From NCBI RefSeq assembly GCF_009766085.1, contig NZ_LMUF01000035.1, positions 34,936-98,935 on the forward strand: 64,000 nt of DNA. Reading direction: 5' to 3'. Shown here one piece after another: positions 15,949 to 25,493 of the stretch. Positions within the stretch are counted from its first letter, which is position 1. Every line of letters begins with the position of its first letter. Under the pieces are notes generated by a model. The model saw nothing but the letters and a program-made list of their open reading frames with translations, made no database searches and was not told where the DNA came from. The position numbers and the translations under genes were made by a program. Source of the DNA: Burkholderia sp. S171. Lineage in GTDB: Bacteria > Pseudomonadota > Gammaproteobacteria > Burkholderiales > Burkholderiaceae.

Positions 15949-16898
15949 GGCCGCTGCTCCGCAAGCCGCAGCGAGACGTCGCCGGTGGTGGCGGTCCTCA
16001 GACCCGCGGGCGTGTCGATCTGCAACTGGCCGTTATCGTCGATACCAACCGCCACGCCGCGCGCCACTTCCACGCCTTGCTCAAGCAGCACCACCTCGCG
16101 TCCCGCGTAGGCGTGCGCGGCGAGCCATTGCTGGCGAAACGGGCGGAAGCCATCGGCGGCAAAACGTGCGAGGGTGGCATCGAGTGCGTTCAGGACGGCG
16201 GCGAGGGTATCGGTGAGATTCGCTTCGGGCCACGCCCGCGACAAGGACGCCGGCGTATTGCCCGGCATGGGAAGGGCGTGTCGACGCTGGGCTTCATCGA
16301 GTTCGGCTGCCAATTCCGCCGCGCCGTGCAGGTTGATGCCAATGCCGATCACCACCGCGCTCGCCCGCGGCGTATTCCACGCGGTTTCGATCAGGATGCC
16401 GGCGAGCTTGCCGTCGTCCAGCAGGATGTCGTTCGGCCATTTCAGCGCCAGTCTCGCCGATGCCGCCAGCGGCAAGCCGTTCAGCGCCTCAAGCACGGCG
16501 GTGCCGATTGCGAGACTCAGGCCCGCGAGCCCTTCGAGCGGCCGGGGCAATACGCAGGCGATGGAAAACAGCAGCGCGTTGCCCGGTTGCGCCACCCACG
16601 CGCGGCCCCGGCGGCCCCGGCCGGCTGTCTGCAGGTACGCAACCCGCACAAACGGGGTGCCATCGGCGGCCTTCAGCGTCGAACGTGGCGAGAACGAGTC
16701 GGGCGCCGACGCTGACGCCGACGTCTTGTTGCGAGGCTGCTCCTTGAGCTGCGCCATCAGGTCGGCATTCGTGGAGCCCGTTTCATCGACGATCTCGATC
16801 GGCCAGTCGCGCACCGGCCGCGCGGCGAGCGACATCAGCCGGTCGCGGTCGATCCGCCAGGCGGCGTCGAGCGGGAAAGACGAGTTGGATGAGTTCAT
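15945..16898 (-). CDS. birA: biotin--[acetyl-CoA-carboxylase] ligase
   Basis: A 317-residue biotin protein ligase that attaches biotin to the biotin carboxyl carrier protein. The biotinyl-AMP motif is G93-R-G-R-R-G-R-A-W101, and KWPNDILLDDGKLAGILIE is the second hallmark. There is only a short N-terminal stretch, with no winged-helix DNA-binding domain, so it is probably monofunctional and not a repressor. A serine/alanine-rich insert sits at about 57-80. The ATG at 16898 is preferred; the frame continues upstream to 17252 without family similarity. Confidence 0.93.
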   Translation of the reverse strand: MNSSNSSFPLDAAWRIDRDRLMSLAARPVRDWPIEIVDETGSTNADLMAQLKEQPRNKTSASASAPDSFSPRSTLKAADGTPFVRVAYLQTAGRGRRGRAWVAQPGNALLFSIACVLPRPLEGLAGLSLAIGTAVLEALNGLPLAASARLALKWPNDILLDDGKLAGILIETAWNTPRASAVVIGIGINLHGAAELAAELDEAQRRHALPMPGNTPASLSRAWPEANLTDTLAAVLNALDATLARFAADGFRPFRQQWLAAHAYAGREVVLLEQGVEVARGVAVGIDDNGQLQIDTPAGLRTATTGDVSLRLAEQRP

Positions 16899-17092
16899 AT
16901 CCGCATTGTAGCGATCTGGCGGCCCGGGGCTGGGCGGGAAAGTACGCACAACGACGCGCATGCCGGCCGTTGCAGCGTGCCTGGGCGCCGAAACACTGGC
17001 CGATTGGCCAACGCCCCGCCTGATCGAGATTCCATCACGTACCTTCGCTACAATGGCTTCTCCCTCCACCCCATCCGGAGCGTTTTCAAGCC

Positions 17093-18226
17093 TTGAACTT
17101 CGACACTCCGCCCGGCCTGAAGGTCGAGTCCGGCCAGCAGGGAAAAGTTGTCCGGCTTTCCGGCCAGTGGACGGCATTCGCACTGGCGCGTGACCACGCG
17201 AGCTCCAAGCGCGGCGTGGTGGACCGGCTGCGCAGCGTCGGGCAGGAAGCAATCAGGCAGTGGGATCTCCTGCCAGTCGAGCGGCTCGATCACGTCGGTG
17301 GACAAGCGCTGTGGCGTGTGTGGGGCAGGAAGTTGCCGGAGCGCGTCACGCTCTCGGACACGCAACGGGAAATCTTCGAACGGGTCGCGTTGCTCGACGC
17401 GAATCGCGAAGAGCCTGAACAAATCGATCGTGTCGATCCCATCACGCGCTTCGGCCTGATGCTGTTCTCGTTCTTCGAGCATCTGCAAGGCGGCCTCGCC
17501 TTGTTCGGCGGCTTCGTGCTTGATCTGATCGGGCTGGTGCGGCGGCCGAAGCGCATTCCGTGGACCGAAATCTCCGCGAACATTTATAGCGCGGGCACGC
17601 AGGCGCTTGGTATCACCGCGCTCGTGGCGTTCCTGATCGGTATCGTGCTGAGCTATCTGTCCGCGCAACAACTGCGCATGTTCGGTGCGAATCAGTACAT
17701 CGTGAATATCCTGGGGCTTTCAGTGATCCGTGAGCTTGGGCCGGTGCTGTCGGCTATCCTGGTCGCTGGCCGCTCCGGTTCCGCCATCACCGCACAGATC
17801 GGCGTGATGCGCGTGACGGAAGAGCTCGATGCCATGCAGGTCATGGGTATCCCGCACGGCCTGCGGATCGTGCTGCCGCGCGTGCTGGCGCTCGGCATTG
17901 CCATGCCGCTGCTGGTCATGTGGACCAACATGGTCTCGCTGCTCGGCGGCGCGCTGGCGGCGAAGCTGGTATTGGGTATCGACCTGTCCTTTTTTGCGCG
18001 CTCGCTGCCCTCGGTCGTGCCGATCGCCAACCTGTGGATCGGGCTGGGCAAGGGCGTGGTGTTCGGCATGCTGATCGCGCTGGCTGCGTGCCATTTCGGC
18101 TTCCGGATCAAGGCGAATTCGCAGAGCCTGGGCGAGGGGACAACGACCTCGGTGGTGTCGTCCATCACGATCGTGATTCTCGCCGACGCCGTGTTCGCCA
18201 TCCTCTTCCAGTCGGTGGGCATCTGA
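17093..18226 (+). CDS. MlaE-type lipid ABC transporter permease with N-terminal STAS-like domain
   Basis: A 377-residue inner-membrane permease of the MlaE family. Residues 1 to about 100 form a STAS-like domain (GKVVRLSGQWTAFAL ... ERLDHVGGQALWRVWG), the part supplied by separate MlaB in E. coli. The permease follows (IGIVLSYLSAQQLRMFGANQ; SVIRELGPVLSAILVAGRSGS; MRVTEELDAMQVMGI). With the ATPase, MCE and lipoprotein genes downstream it forms a transporter for phospholipids or other lipids across the envelope. Translation appears to start at a TTG (17093); no in-frame ATG with a ribosome binding site was seen. Confidence 0.92.
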   Translation: MNFDTPPGLKVESGQQGKVVRLSGQWTAFALARDHASSKRGVVDRLRSVGQEAIRQWDLLPVERLDHVGGQALWRVWGRKLPERVTLSDTQREIFERVALLDANREEPEQIDRVDPITRFGLMLFSFFEHLQGGLALFGGFVLDLIGLVRRPKRIPWTEISANIYSAGTQALGITALVAFLIGIVLSYLSAQQLRMFGANQYIVNILGLSVIRELGPVLSAILVAGRSGSAITAQIGVMRVTEELDAMQVMGIPHGLRIVLPRVLALGIAMPLLVMWTNMVSLLGGALAAKLVLGIDLSFFARSLPSVVPIANLWIGLGKGVVFGMLIALAACHFGFRIKANSQSLGEGTTTSVVSSITIVILADAVFAILFQSVGI

Positions 18227-19104
18227 TGTCGGCTACCCTTGCATCCGCCGTTCGCGACAAACCGACGCCCGTCACCGCCGAACCGGTGATCGAAGTCGTG
18301 GACGTGACGAAACGCTACGGCCGTACGGTGATTCACGAGCATCTGAACCTGGAAGTGCGGCGCGGCGAGATCCTCGCGTTGCTGGGCGGGTCGGGCTCCG
18401 GCAAGACCACGCTCGTGCGGCAGATGCTCGGGCTGGAGTCGCCCACATCCGGAACCATCCGCGTGCTTGGCGACGAGTGGGCGAACATGGACGAGGACAC
18501 CGCGCGCGTCCTGCGTACGCGCTCCGGCATGATGTTCCAGCAGGGTGCGTTGTTCTCGTCGCTGTCGGTGTACGACAACATCGCGCAACCGTTTCGCGAA
18601 CTGGGCAAGATTCCGGAGGACCTGATCCGCGAGTTCGTGATGCTCAAGCTCGAAATGGTCGGGCTGTCGTGCAAGAACATGAGCAAGATGCCGTCGGCGT
18701 TGTCGGGCGGCATGGTCAAGCGCGTAGGGATTGCGCGCGCCATCGCGCTTGAACCCGAATTGCTTTTTCTCGATGAACCCACGGCGGGGCTGGACCCAAA
18801 GGCATCGGACGAGTTCGTCGATCTGATCGCCACGCTGCATCGCGCGCTCGGACTGACCGTGGTTCTCGTTACCCACGACCTCGATACCATGGTCGCGCTG
18901 TCCACACGGGTCGCGGTGCTGGCTGAGCGGCGGGTGCTGGTGGCAGCGCCCGTGGAAGAGGCGGTGGCCGTGGATCACCCGTTTATCCGCGAATATTTTC
19001 TTGGGCGGCGCGGCAGGCGCGCACTGCAGGCGCTGCCGCCGGAGCGTCGCGCAAAATTACCGGCAATCGCGCTGGAAGACGCACCTTGCGGTCCCGCACT
19101 CTAG
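18226..19104 (+). CDS. MlaF-type lipid ABC transporter ATP-binding protein
   Basis: A 292-residue ATPase. Walker A is GGSGSGKT (54-61), the signature is LSGGMVKRVGIARA and Walker B is LLFLDEPTAGLD. The MQQGALFSSLSVYDN-like Q-loop segment (MFQQGALFSSLSVYDN) is typical of the Mla/MCE subclass. Its ATG shares one base with the permease stop (TGATG), so the two are translationally coupled. A longer open frame from 17920 runs through the permease gene and is not real. Confidence 0.95.
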   Translation: MSATLASAVRDKPTPVTAEPVIEVVDVTKRYGRTVIHEHLNLEVRRGEILALLGGSGSGKTTLVRQMLGLESPTSGTIRVLGDEWANMDEDTARVLRTRSGMMFQQGALFSSLSVYDNIAQPFRELGKIPEDLIREFVMLKLEMVGLSCKNMSKMPSALSGGMVKRVGIARAIALEPELLFLDEPTAGLDPKASDEFVDLIATLHRALGLTVVLVTHDLDTMVALSTRVAVLAERRVLVAAPVEEAVAVDHPFIREYFLGRRGRRALQALPPERRAKLPAIALEDAPCGPAL

Positions 19105-19179
19105 CCGTTCTTACGGGCGTTCTCATGAACGGTTTTCAGGAAAGCTCTGGCAGTACGTAGTAAAAAAAGGAACCTGCTG

Positions 19180-20148
19180 ATGGAAAACAAATCCCATGCG
19201 TTCTGGGCCGGTCTGTTCACTATCGGGCTGTTGGTCGCTATCGGCCTCGCGGTGTTCTTTTTCAACGTGGACCGCACCGTGCGCGTGCCGTACGACCTCG
19301 TCGCGCGCACCAACGTGACAGGCTTGTACACCGACGCCGACGTCCGGTATCGCGGGTTAGGCGTGGGCAAGGTGACGTCCATCAAGTTCGACCATGCCAA
19401 TCCGGGGCAGATCCGCATTCGTATCGAGGTCGACAAGAACGCGCCGATCACGCAGTCCACGTTCGCCACGCTCGGTTTTCAGGGCGTGACGGGGATTGCA
19501 TTCGTGCAACTCGACGATACCGGCAAGGATCCGGCGCCGCTGACGTCATCTGCGCAGAAGGTGGCGTCGCTGCCCCTGCGGCCGGGCTTGTTCGACCAGT
19601 TGCAGCAACGCGGCGACATCCTGATCAAAAAGTTTGAACGGATTGCCGACGACGCAGACAGATTCCTGTCCGACGACATGCGCGATCAGGTGCAGCAAAC
19701 CGCCAAAAGTCTGCAAGGCGCGGCTGACAGCATTTCTGTGTTGAGCAAGCAGGTCGGCCCGGTGGCAGAGCAGTTGCCGCGCACGCTGAACCAACTGGAC
19801 CAGACGCTCGCTTCAACCAATGCGCTCGCGAACAGCCTGAGCCGGGCGGACGGTCCGTTCGTGACCAACATGAACAAGGCCGGTGAGGCGGCTGAACGCG
19901 CCGGCAAGGTGATGAACGAAGTCAACGAGTCGTTGCAGGAGATGGCCGCGCGGGTGGGTTACGAGACCTTGCCGCGCGTGAATTCCCTGTCCGACGACGT
20001 GAGCAGTGCCGCGCGTTCGGTGGATCGTGCGGCTGATACCTTCAACCGGAATCCGCGCAGCGTGCTGTTTGGCGCGCCGCAGCCGACGCCGGGACCGGGC
20101 GAGCCGGGTTTCCAGTGGCCGTCGGCGACATCGAATTCGTCGAAATGA
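19180..20148 (+). CDS. MCE/MlaD-family substrate-binding protein
   Basis: A 322-residue periplasmic protein anchored by one N-terminal helix (ALWAG-like segment AFWAGLFTIGLLVAIGLAVFFF). The MCE domain is at about 39-115 (VTGLYTDADVRYRGLGVGKV; LGFQGVTGIAFVQLDD). The rest is a long coiled-coil region (about 150-290) rich in Gln, Ser and Ala that could form a tube or needle, as in PqiB/YebT-like proteins. It is the third gene of the four-gene lipid transport operon. Confidence 0.92.
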   Translation: MENKSHAFWAGLFTIGLLVAIGLAVFFFNVDRTVRVPYDLVARTNVTGLYTDADVRYRGLGVGKVTSIKFDHANPGQIRIRIEVDKNAPITQSTFATLGFQGVTGIAFVQLDDTGKDPAPLTSSAQKVASLPLRPGLFDQLQQRGDILIKKFERIADDADRFLSDDMRDQVQQTAKSLQGAADSISVLSKQVGPVAEQLPRTLNQLDQTLASTNALANSLSRADGPFVTNMNKAGEAAERAGKVMNEVNESLQEMAARVGYETLPRVNSLSDDVSSAARSVDRAADTFNRNPRSVLFGAPQPTPGPGEPGFQWPSATSNSSK

Positions 20149-20258
20149 AGTTGTAAAACAAGGCGCAGAAGCATCGGCACCGAGTCCGCTGCCCGCAGAA
20201 ATTTGGCGGACTAGAGTGCGATGTCCAAGCGTTTTTGATCTTGAAATAGGGAACTGTG

Positions 20259-20918
20259 ATGCCACACACGATCTTGCAGGCGATGCGCTTTTCCAAGCGT
20301 GCTGCGCGCCCGCTGCCGCGGGCGCGCTCCGGTTTTATCAGCGTGGCCGTTGTTGCCATATTGGCAGGCTGCGCGTCTGGACCGCCCGCGGCGGTATCGA
20401 ATATCCGCTACGACCTGGGTGCGCCCACGCCGCTTGGCAACACCATGACCATGCCGCCGGTGAAGGTGCTGTCGGTGAGTGCAGCGAAGAACCTGGATAC
20501 GGACGCGTTCGTGTATCGCCTGAAATATGCCGACGCCCAGCGCACCGGCAGTTATGCGGATAGCCACTGGACCATGTCGCCCGCGGAGTTGCTCACGCAG
20601 CGCCTGCGCGGTGCGCTGGCCTCGCGCGGACCGGTGCTCACGGGTGCCGACCCGGTGCGCGCGCCCACGTTGCAAGTCGATCTGACGGACTTCGAGCAAG
20701 TCTTCGATGCCCCCGAGCAGAGCCATGGCGAGGTCTCGGCGCGGGTGACGTTATCGCAGCATGGGACGGTCGTCAGCCAGCGCACGTTCATCGCGCGGGC
20801 GCCTTCGTACACGGCCGATGCCGCCGGCGGCGCGCGTGCGCTTGCCGCCGCGTCCGACGACCTGATCGCGCAAATGGCGGCGTGGCTCGGCGTGCAGCCG
20901 CTGGTCGCATCGCAGTGA
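20259..20918 (+). CDS. ABC-type transport auxiliary lipoprotein, PqiC-like
   Basis: A 219-residue outer-membrane lipoprotein. The lipobox LAGC is at 35-38, after a long, arginine-rich N-terminus. The mature part is the PqiC/ABC-auxiliary fold (LDTDAFVYRLKYADAQRTGSYADSHW; ALASRGPVL; LQVDLTDFEQVF). In PqiABC the equivalent protein anchors the transport tube at the outer membrane, which fits its place at the end of the permease-ATPase-MCE operon. The ATG at 20259 is used rather than the GTG just before it. Confidence 0.9.
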   Translation: MPHTILQAMRFSKRAARPLPRARSGFISVAVVAILAGCASGPPAAVSNIRYDLGAPTPLGNTMTMPPVKVLSVSAAKNLDTDAFVYRLKYADAQRTGSYADSHWTMSPAELLTQRLRGALASRGPVLTGADPVRAPTLQVDLTDFEQVFDAPEQSHGEVSARVTLSQHGTVVSQRTFIARAPSYTADAAGGARALAAASDDLIAQMAAWLGVQPLVASQ

Positions 20919-21029
20919 TCGCGTTGAAGGCCTCGAACGTGCCCAGGGTCGCCCAGTGATTGCCACGCATGCCGGCGCGGCACGCTGCGCTACAGGGCAA
21001 AAACAAGGGCAAGAACGACGGCGGCGCGC

Positions 21030-22205
21030 ATGATTCTCAAGCACTGGCAGCGCCGGCCGTCCGCGCTCTCGCGACAGGCGCTGGCGGTTTATACAATGCT
21101 GATCGTCTACGGGTCGCTGTATCCCTTTTCCGGCTGGCGAACGCTTGGAATCGGCCCGTTCGCGTATCTCACGGATCCCCTGCCGCAATATCTCACCGCG
21201 TTCGACGTCATCACCAACGTGCTCGGTTACATGCCGTTCGGCGCACTGGCCGTGCTCGCGCTCTATCCACGTTGGCGTGGCGCGCTTGCGGCGGGCGTGG
21301 CGTTTATCGGCGGGGCGATGTTGTCGGGCTCGATGGAAGCCGTGCAGACCTATCTGCCCACCCGCGTGGCGTCGAATCTCGACTTGGCCGCAAACGCCCT
21401 TGGCGCGCTGCTGGGCGCGGCGCTCACCGCGCCCGCCACCAGCATGTTGCTCGACCGAGGCTTGTTGCGGCGCATGCGTTTCATGTGGTTCGAGCGCGAT
21501 GCGGCGTACATGATCGGCTTATCCGGGCTCTGGCCGTTCGCCGCGATGTATCCCGCACCGTTCCTGTTCGCTGTCGGCGATTTGCCGCGCGTGCTGTGGT
21601 CGAGCATCGACCCGGTCATGCAGGACGCGCTGATCGCGTGGGCGCCTGCTGCATGGAGTGTCGCGGCCTGGCCGGCGCAACTGGGCGCCAAGCTCCCCGA
21701 CGGCGGCTGGGAAACGCTCATCACCTCGCTCAACCTGTTTGCCGCGCTGGTGCTGGCCACGTTGCCCATGCGCAGCCGCGCGCCACGCGTGCGGCTGCTG
21801 ATCGGCCTGGTGATCGCGACACTCGGCGCGAAGGCGGGAGCCACGTTCCTGCAATCGCGCTCCGGGCTCACGTTCGACTGGGCTACCGACGGCGCCATTG
21901 CCGGCATAGCGTGCGGAACGCTGGTGAGTTTGCTTTCCCTCCGATGCTCGCGCGCGTGGCGTGCAACGCTGGCCGGTCTCGCGCTGATCGTGGCGCTGGT
22001 GCTGGTGAATCTCCTGCCGGTCAATCCCTACTTCGATATCGTCCTCGCCGACTGGCGCCAGGGGCGTTATCTGCATTTCAACGGTCTTTCGCAGTGGCTT
22101 GCGTGGGTGTGGCCGTATGCCGCACTTGGCTGGCTGGCATCGACTGCGGAGCGCGCATTTCTAGCCCGGCGGCGTGACGGCGTCGAAAAGCGCCGCTCGT
22201 TATAA
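21030..22205 (+). CDS. VanZ-family membrane protein
   Basis: A 391-residue protein with about nine predicted membrane segments. The first 130 residues match the VanZ-like family (YPFSGWRTLG; VITNVLGYMPFGALAVL; GGAMLSGSMEAVQTYLPTRVASNLDLAANALGALLG split across the segment). The family was named for teicoplanin resistance, but most members have no known role. The second half carries further hydrophobic helices. It stands alone on its strand, 112 bases after the transporter operon. Confidence 0.88.
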   Translation: MILKHWQRRPSALSRQALAVYTMLIVYGSLYPFSGWRTLGIGPFAYLTDPLPQYLTAFDVITNVLGYMPFGALAVLALYPRWRGALAAGVAFIGGAMLSGSMEAVQTYLPTRVASNLDLAANALGALLGAALTAPATSMLLDRGLLRRMRFMWFERDAAYMIGLSGLWPFAAMYPAPFLFAVGDLPRVLWSSIDPVMQDALIAWAPAAWSVAAWPAQLGAKLPDGGWETLITSLNLFAALVLATLPMRSRAPRVRLLIGLVIATLGAKAGATFLQSRSGLTFDWATDGAIAGIACGTLVSLLSLRCSRAWRATLAGLALIVALVLVNLLPVNPYFDIVLADWRQGRYLHFNGLSQWLAWVWPYAALGWLASTAERAFLARRRDGVEKRRSL

Positions 22206-22260
22206 TTGGCTGAAAGCACCACAAAAATCCCACAACATCAAACATCTTCCGGCCAAGCTC

Positions 22261-22593
22261 ATGGACCCGTTCTACAAATATCACGTGTTCTTCTGCCTTA
22301 ACCAACGCGACCCCGACGCCACGCGCCCGAGTTGCGCGAATTGCAATGCGCAGGCCATGCAGGAGTACGCGAAGAAGCGCGTCAAACAGCTCGGACTCGC
22401 GGGCGACGGCAAGGTCCGCATCAACAAGGCCGGCTGCCTCGAGCGCTGCGAACTGGGGCCGGTGGTCGTCGTGTATCCCGAAGGAACCTGGTACACGTAT
22501 GTGGATGAAGCGGATATCGATGAAATTGTCGATTCGCATCTGGTGAACGGCAAGATCGTCGAGCGTTTGCTGATCGATCAGCCCGTGGTCTGA
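22261..22593 (+). CDS. (2Fe-2S) thioredoxin-like ferredoxin
   Basis: A 110-residue protein of the thioredoxin-fold [2Fe-2S] ferredoxin family. Cysteines at 12, 25, 28, 59 and 63 (FFCLNQ; SCANC; KAGCLERCELGP) give the four cluster ligands; the 59/63 pair is the conserved distal pair. It acts in electron transfer, but its partner is unknown. A TATAAT at 22201-22206 lies about 60 bases upstream of the ATG and overlaps the VanZ stop. The next gene, a hydrolase, begins 12 bases after the stop. Confidence 0.92.
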   Translation: MDPFYKYHVFFCLNQRDPDATRPSCANCNAQAMQEYAKKRVKQLGLAGDGKVRINKAGCLERCELGPVVVVYPEGTWYTYVDEADIDEIVDSHLVNGKIVERLLIDQPVV

Positions 22594-22604
22594 GGGCTCA
22601 CGCA

Positions 22605-23237
22605 ATGAACGCACAGACTGACAGGTTTCTGATTGACGGCCCGGTGGGCAAGATTGAAGTCGCGCTGGATCGGCCCGCCGACGGAGCGCCCACGCGAGGC
22701 ATTGCGCTGGTTGCGCACCCGCACCCGCTGTTCGGCGGGACGATGGACAACAAGGTCGCGCAGACGCTTGCGCGCACGCTCGTGCAGCTTGGGTACATCA
22801 CGTATCGCTCGAATTTTCGGGGCGTGGGTGAAACCCAAGGCGAGCACGACAACGGGACGGGTGAACGCGACGATCTGCTGGCCGTGGTCGAGCATATGCG
22901 CGCGCAGCCGGGCCAGGCCGATGTCCCGCTGGTGCTCGCCGGTTTCTCGTTCGGCACCTTCGTGATGTCGCATGTGGCGAAGCACTTGCGCGAGTCGGGC
23001 GAGGTCATTGAGCGGATGGTGTTCGCGGGGACAGCGGCGAGCAATTGGCAGGTGGCCGAGGTGCCGGACAACACGCTCGTGATTCACGGTGAAGTGGACG
23101 ATACCGTGCCTATCAGCTCGGTTTACGATTGGGCGCGGCCGCAGGAATTGCCCGTGGTGGTGATTCCCGGCGGCGAGCATTTCTTTCATCGCAAGCTGCA
23201 TGTGCTGAAGAAGATTATCGTCGACGCGTGGCGTTAA
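22605..23237 (+). CDS. alpha/beta hydrolase (COG2945 type)
   Basis: A 210-residue alpha/beta hydrolase. The nucleophile is S115 in G113-F-S-F-G117, the acid is in HGEVDDTVP and the base is in GGEHFFH near the C-terminus. HPHPLFGGTMDNKV and SNFRGVGETQGEHDNG are family hallmarks. The substrate is unknown. It is co-transcribed with the ferredoxin gene and followed by a terminator. Confidence 0.9.
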   Translation: MNAQTDRFLIDGPVGKIEVALDRPADGAPTRGIALVAHPHPLFGGTMDNKVAQTLARTLVQLGYITYRSNFRGVGETQGEHDNGTGERDDLLAVVEHMRAQPGQADVPLVLAGFSFGTFVMSHVAKHLRESGEVIERMVFAGTAASNWQVAEVPDNTLVIHGEVDDTVPISSVYDWARPQELPVVVIPGGEHFFHRKLHVLKKIIVDAWR

Positions 23238-23288
23238 GCCGCCCTCGGTTTTACGCTTCACCAACACCAACCTTCTGTTGAATCAACG

Positions 23289-23331
23289 TGCGGCGCGAGG
23301 CTTTCAAAGGCTTTGCGCCGCAGTCGTTTTT
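23289..23331 (+). terminator. Rho-independent terminator after the hydrolase gene
   Basis: An 8-base perfect stem TGCGGCGC (23289-23296) with GCGCCGCA (23315-23322), an inner CTTTCAAAG palindrome in the loop, and a trailing GTCGTTTTT. Confidence 0.75.
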
Positions 23332-23882
23332 ATCGCCGTTTTTGTTCTTCTTTTCACGAATCCCCGGCACATCCAGCCACTTTCGCGGCAAAAGCGGTTT
23401 GGCGCACGCGTATAATGGCGCAGACTTTTGCGCGACCGCTTGTCGGTTCAGCGCTCGCCGTAGCGCATGCGGCACGTGTCCGGCATCTGCAAAACCGGGT
23501 ACGTCAAGCCCATGCGCCGCTCGAGTATCGAAGCGCGCGGAGGTCAGTCCAGCGAGCGTTTTACGCCGCGCCGGCGGATCAAGATTCAACCAGGCTCACG
23601 CCGGGTTTGTCTTGGGTTTTTGCAGTGTTGCGTGCTTTACGTCGCGGTTAAAACGGTCTGCCATGCATCGGTAGTTCGGCCACGATTTAAAAGCCGTCAA
23701 ACAAAACCCATGCAACCCGGGCGGGTCCTGACGAGTCCAATCAATCCGCTTGTCGCACGACGTTTAACAATGTCACCCAAGCGCTCTACTGGACTGACCC
23801 TCCGCCTGTACAACCCGTGCGTTGCGTGTTTCCTTGAAGGGAATGCCTGACTCGCCGATGTTTTTTCTGCCGATCCGAACCT
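23332..23882. other. intergenic region before dacC, about 550 bases
   Basis: No convincing gene. A TATAAT box stands at 23411-23416 (context ACGCGTATAATGGCGC), the best promoter-like element, but its -35 region is poor. If used, it would give dacC an unusually long leader (about 460 bases) or make a separate small RNA. The plus-strand frames 23288-23674 and 23467-23850 have arginine/cysteine-rich, non-protein-like composition. Confidence 0.45.
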
Positions 23883-25094
23883 ATGCGCTTTTCCCCTTCA
23901 AGCTTGTCTTTCGTTGCACCTTCCTCCATTCACCGCGCTGTCACTGCCGCTATCGTCTTGCCGGCGACCCTTGTCGCCGCGACTGCGTTTGCACAAGTGC
24001 CGCCGCCCGATGTCACGGCGCGTTCCTGGGTTCTCGTCGATGCAACCAGTAATCAGGTGCTTGCTTCCGGCAACCCGGACGAGCGCTCGGAGCCGGCGTC
24101 GCTAACGAAGCTCATGACCGCTTATCTTGTCTTCGACGCGCTCAAGTCGAAGAAGATCAACATGGATCAGACGGTCATGCCGAGCGAGGCTGTGCGCCGC
24201 GTGGGCACGGACGAGTCGCGCATGTTCATCGAAGCGAACAAGCCGGTGACCGTGCACGATCTCGTGTACGGCATGATCATCCAGTCGGGTAATGACGCGG
24301 CTATTGCGCTGGCTGAACTGGTGGGCGGCAGCGAGTCGAATTTCGTCGCGCTGATGAACGCGGCGGCGAAACAGATTGGTATGAAAAATACCCATTTCGC
24401 CGATGTGAACGGCATGCCCGACCCGCAGCACTACACCACGGCGGGCGACCTGGCCGTGTTGTCCACGCGCCTGATTCGCGATTTTCCTGAGTACTACAGC
24501 ATCTTCTCGGTGAAGGATTTCACCTATAACAAGATCAAGCAGCCGAACCGCAACCGCTTGCTGTGGATTGATTCGACTGTCGACGGCCTGAAGACCGGCC
24601 ATACCAAGGCCGCCGGGTATTGCCTGATCGCTTCCGCGAAACGTCCGCTGGACGGTGTTCCCGACGCAAGCCGCCGTCTGGTCGCCGTGATGATGGGCGA
24701 GCCGAAAGAGCACAACCGGGTACAGGACAGCCTGAAAATGCTGAACTACGGCTATACGGCCTATGACGCGCTGCGTTTGTACAAGGCGGGTCAGGTGATC
24801 GAGTCGCCGCGTGTTTACAAGGGCACGGACAACCTGGTGAAGGCAGGCGTGGAGACGGATCAGTACATCACGGTGCCGAAGGGCATGGGCGACAAGGTCA
24901 AGCCGACGGTCACGCATAACGACACCATCGTTGCGCCGATCAAGAAGGGCCAGCAGGTTGGAACCGTGAAGATGATGGCGGACGGCAAGGAAGTGGCGCA
25001 GTTTCCGCTGGTCGCATTGCAGGACGTGCCGCAAGCCGGTTTTGTCGGCCGGACGTGGGATTCGCTGCTGATGATGTGGCAAAAGAAGAAGTAA
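23883..25094 (+). CDS. dacC: D-alanyl-D-alanine carboxypeptidase (PBP5/6 family)
   Basis: A 403-residue penicillin-binding protein that trims the terminal D-Ala of peptidoglycan pentapeptides. The signal peptide ends near AATAFAQ (about 38). The active-site motifs are S73-L-T-K76, S135-G-N137 and K237-T-G239. The C-terminal PBP5-associated beta domain follows (about 300-385), ending in a short amphipathic, lysine-rich tail (WDSLLMMWQKKK) that would hold it on the inner membrane. Confidence 0.95.
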   Translation: MRFSPSSLSFVAPSSIHRAVTAAIVLPATLVAATAFAQVPPPDVTARSWVLVDATSNQVLASGNPDERSEPASLTKLMTAYLVFDALKSKKINMDQTVMPSEAVRRVGTDESRMFIEANKPVTVHDLVYGMIIQSGNDAAIALAELVGGSESNFVALMNAAAKQIGMKNTHFADVNGMPDPQHYTTAGDLAVLSTRLIRDFPEYYSIFSVKDFTYNKIKQPNRNRLLWIDSTVDGLKTGHTKAAGYCLIASAKRPLDGVPDASRRLVAVMMGEPKEHNRVQDSLKMLNYGYTAYDALRLYKAGQVIESPRVYKGTDNLVKAGVETDQYITVPKGMGDKVKPTVTHNDTIVAPIKKGQQVGTVKMMADGKEVAQFPLVALQDVPQAGFVGRTWDSLLMMWQKKK

Positions 25095-25180
25095 GCGGAC
25101 GAAGTTAGCTGAAGAAGTAAGCGGCAAGGCAGGGCGGCGGTTGGATTTTTGTGATCCGGCTCCATCTATGCCTGCTGTAC

Positions 25181-25203
25181 GACGCCCGGGTGGACCGGGC
25201 GTC
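25181..25203 (+). promoter_or_regulatory. hairpin in the leader of the DUF493 gene
   Basis: A 9-base perfect stem, GACGCCCGG (25181-25189) and CCGGGCGTC (25195-25203), with a 5-base loop. It lies 7 bases before the GGAG that serves the DUF493 start. There is no T-run, so it is not a standard terminator; it may stop readthrough from dacC or shape the leader. Confidence 0.4.
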
Positions 25204-25220
25204 CTGTGATGGAGAACACC

Positions 25221-25493
25221 ATGAGCTCACCTGATATCGACGCCCTGTTCGATTTCCCCTGCGATTTCCCGATCAAGGTCATGGGCGCGACGCATCCGGA
25301 ATTCCGCGATGCCGTCGTCACCGTGATCCGCGAATTTGACAACGAGTTCGACATGGAGCGCATTGAAGTGCGCCCGTCGTCGGGCGGGAAATACACGGGC
25401 CTGACCATTACCGTGCGGGCGCAAAGCCGCGCCCATCTCGACGATATCTATCGCGCGCTGACCGGTCACCCGATGGTCAAAGTGGTACTTTGA
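25221..25493 (+). CDS. DUF493 (YbeD-like) family protein
   Basis: A 90-residue protein of the YbeD/DUF493 family with an ACT-like alpha/beta fold. It is typically encoded next to lipB and suspected to take part in lipoate metabolism. Segments DFPCDFPIKVMGATHPEF and PSSGGKYTGLTITVRAQS are characteristic. The ATG at 25221 has GGAG 6 bases upstream; an in-frame ATG at 25209 is less likely. Its 3' end overlaps the 3' end of the opposing LysR gene by 17 bases. Confidence 0.9.
   Translation: MSSPDIDALFDFPCDFPIKVMGATHPEFRDAVVTVIREFDNEFDMERIEVRPSSGGKYTGLTITVRAQSRAHLDDIYRALTGHPMVKVVL

Noticed and set aside
25181..25203. Hairpin before DUF493 considered as a riboswitch
   Set aside because: A single short hairpin without conserved riboswitch features; kept only as a leader hairpin.
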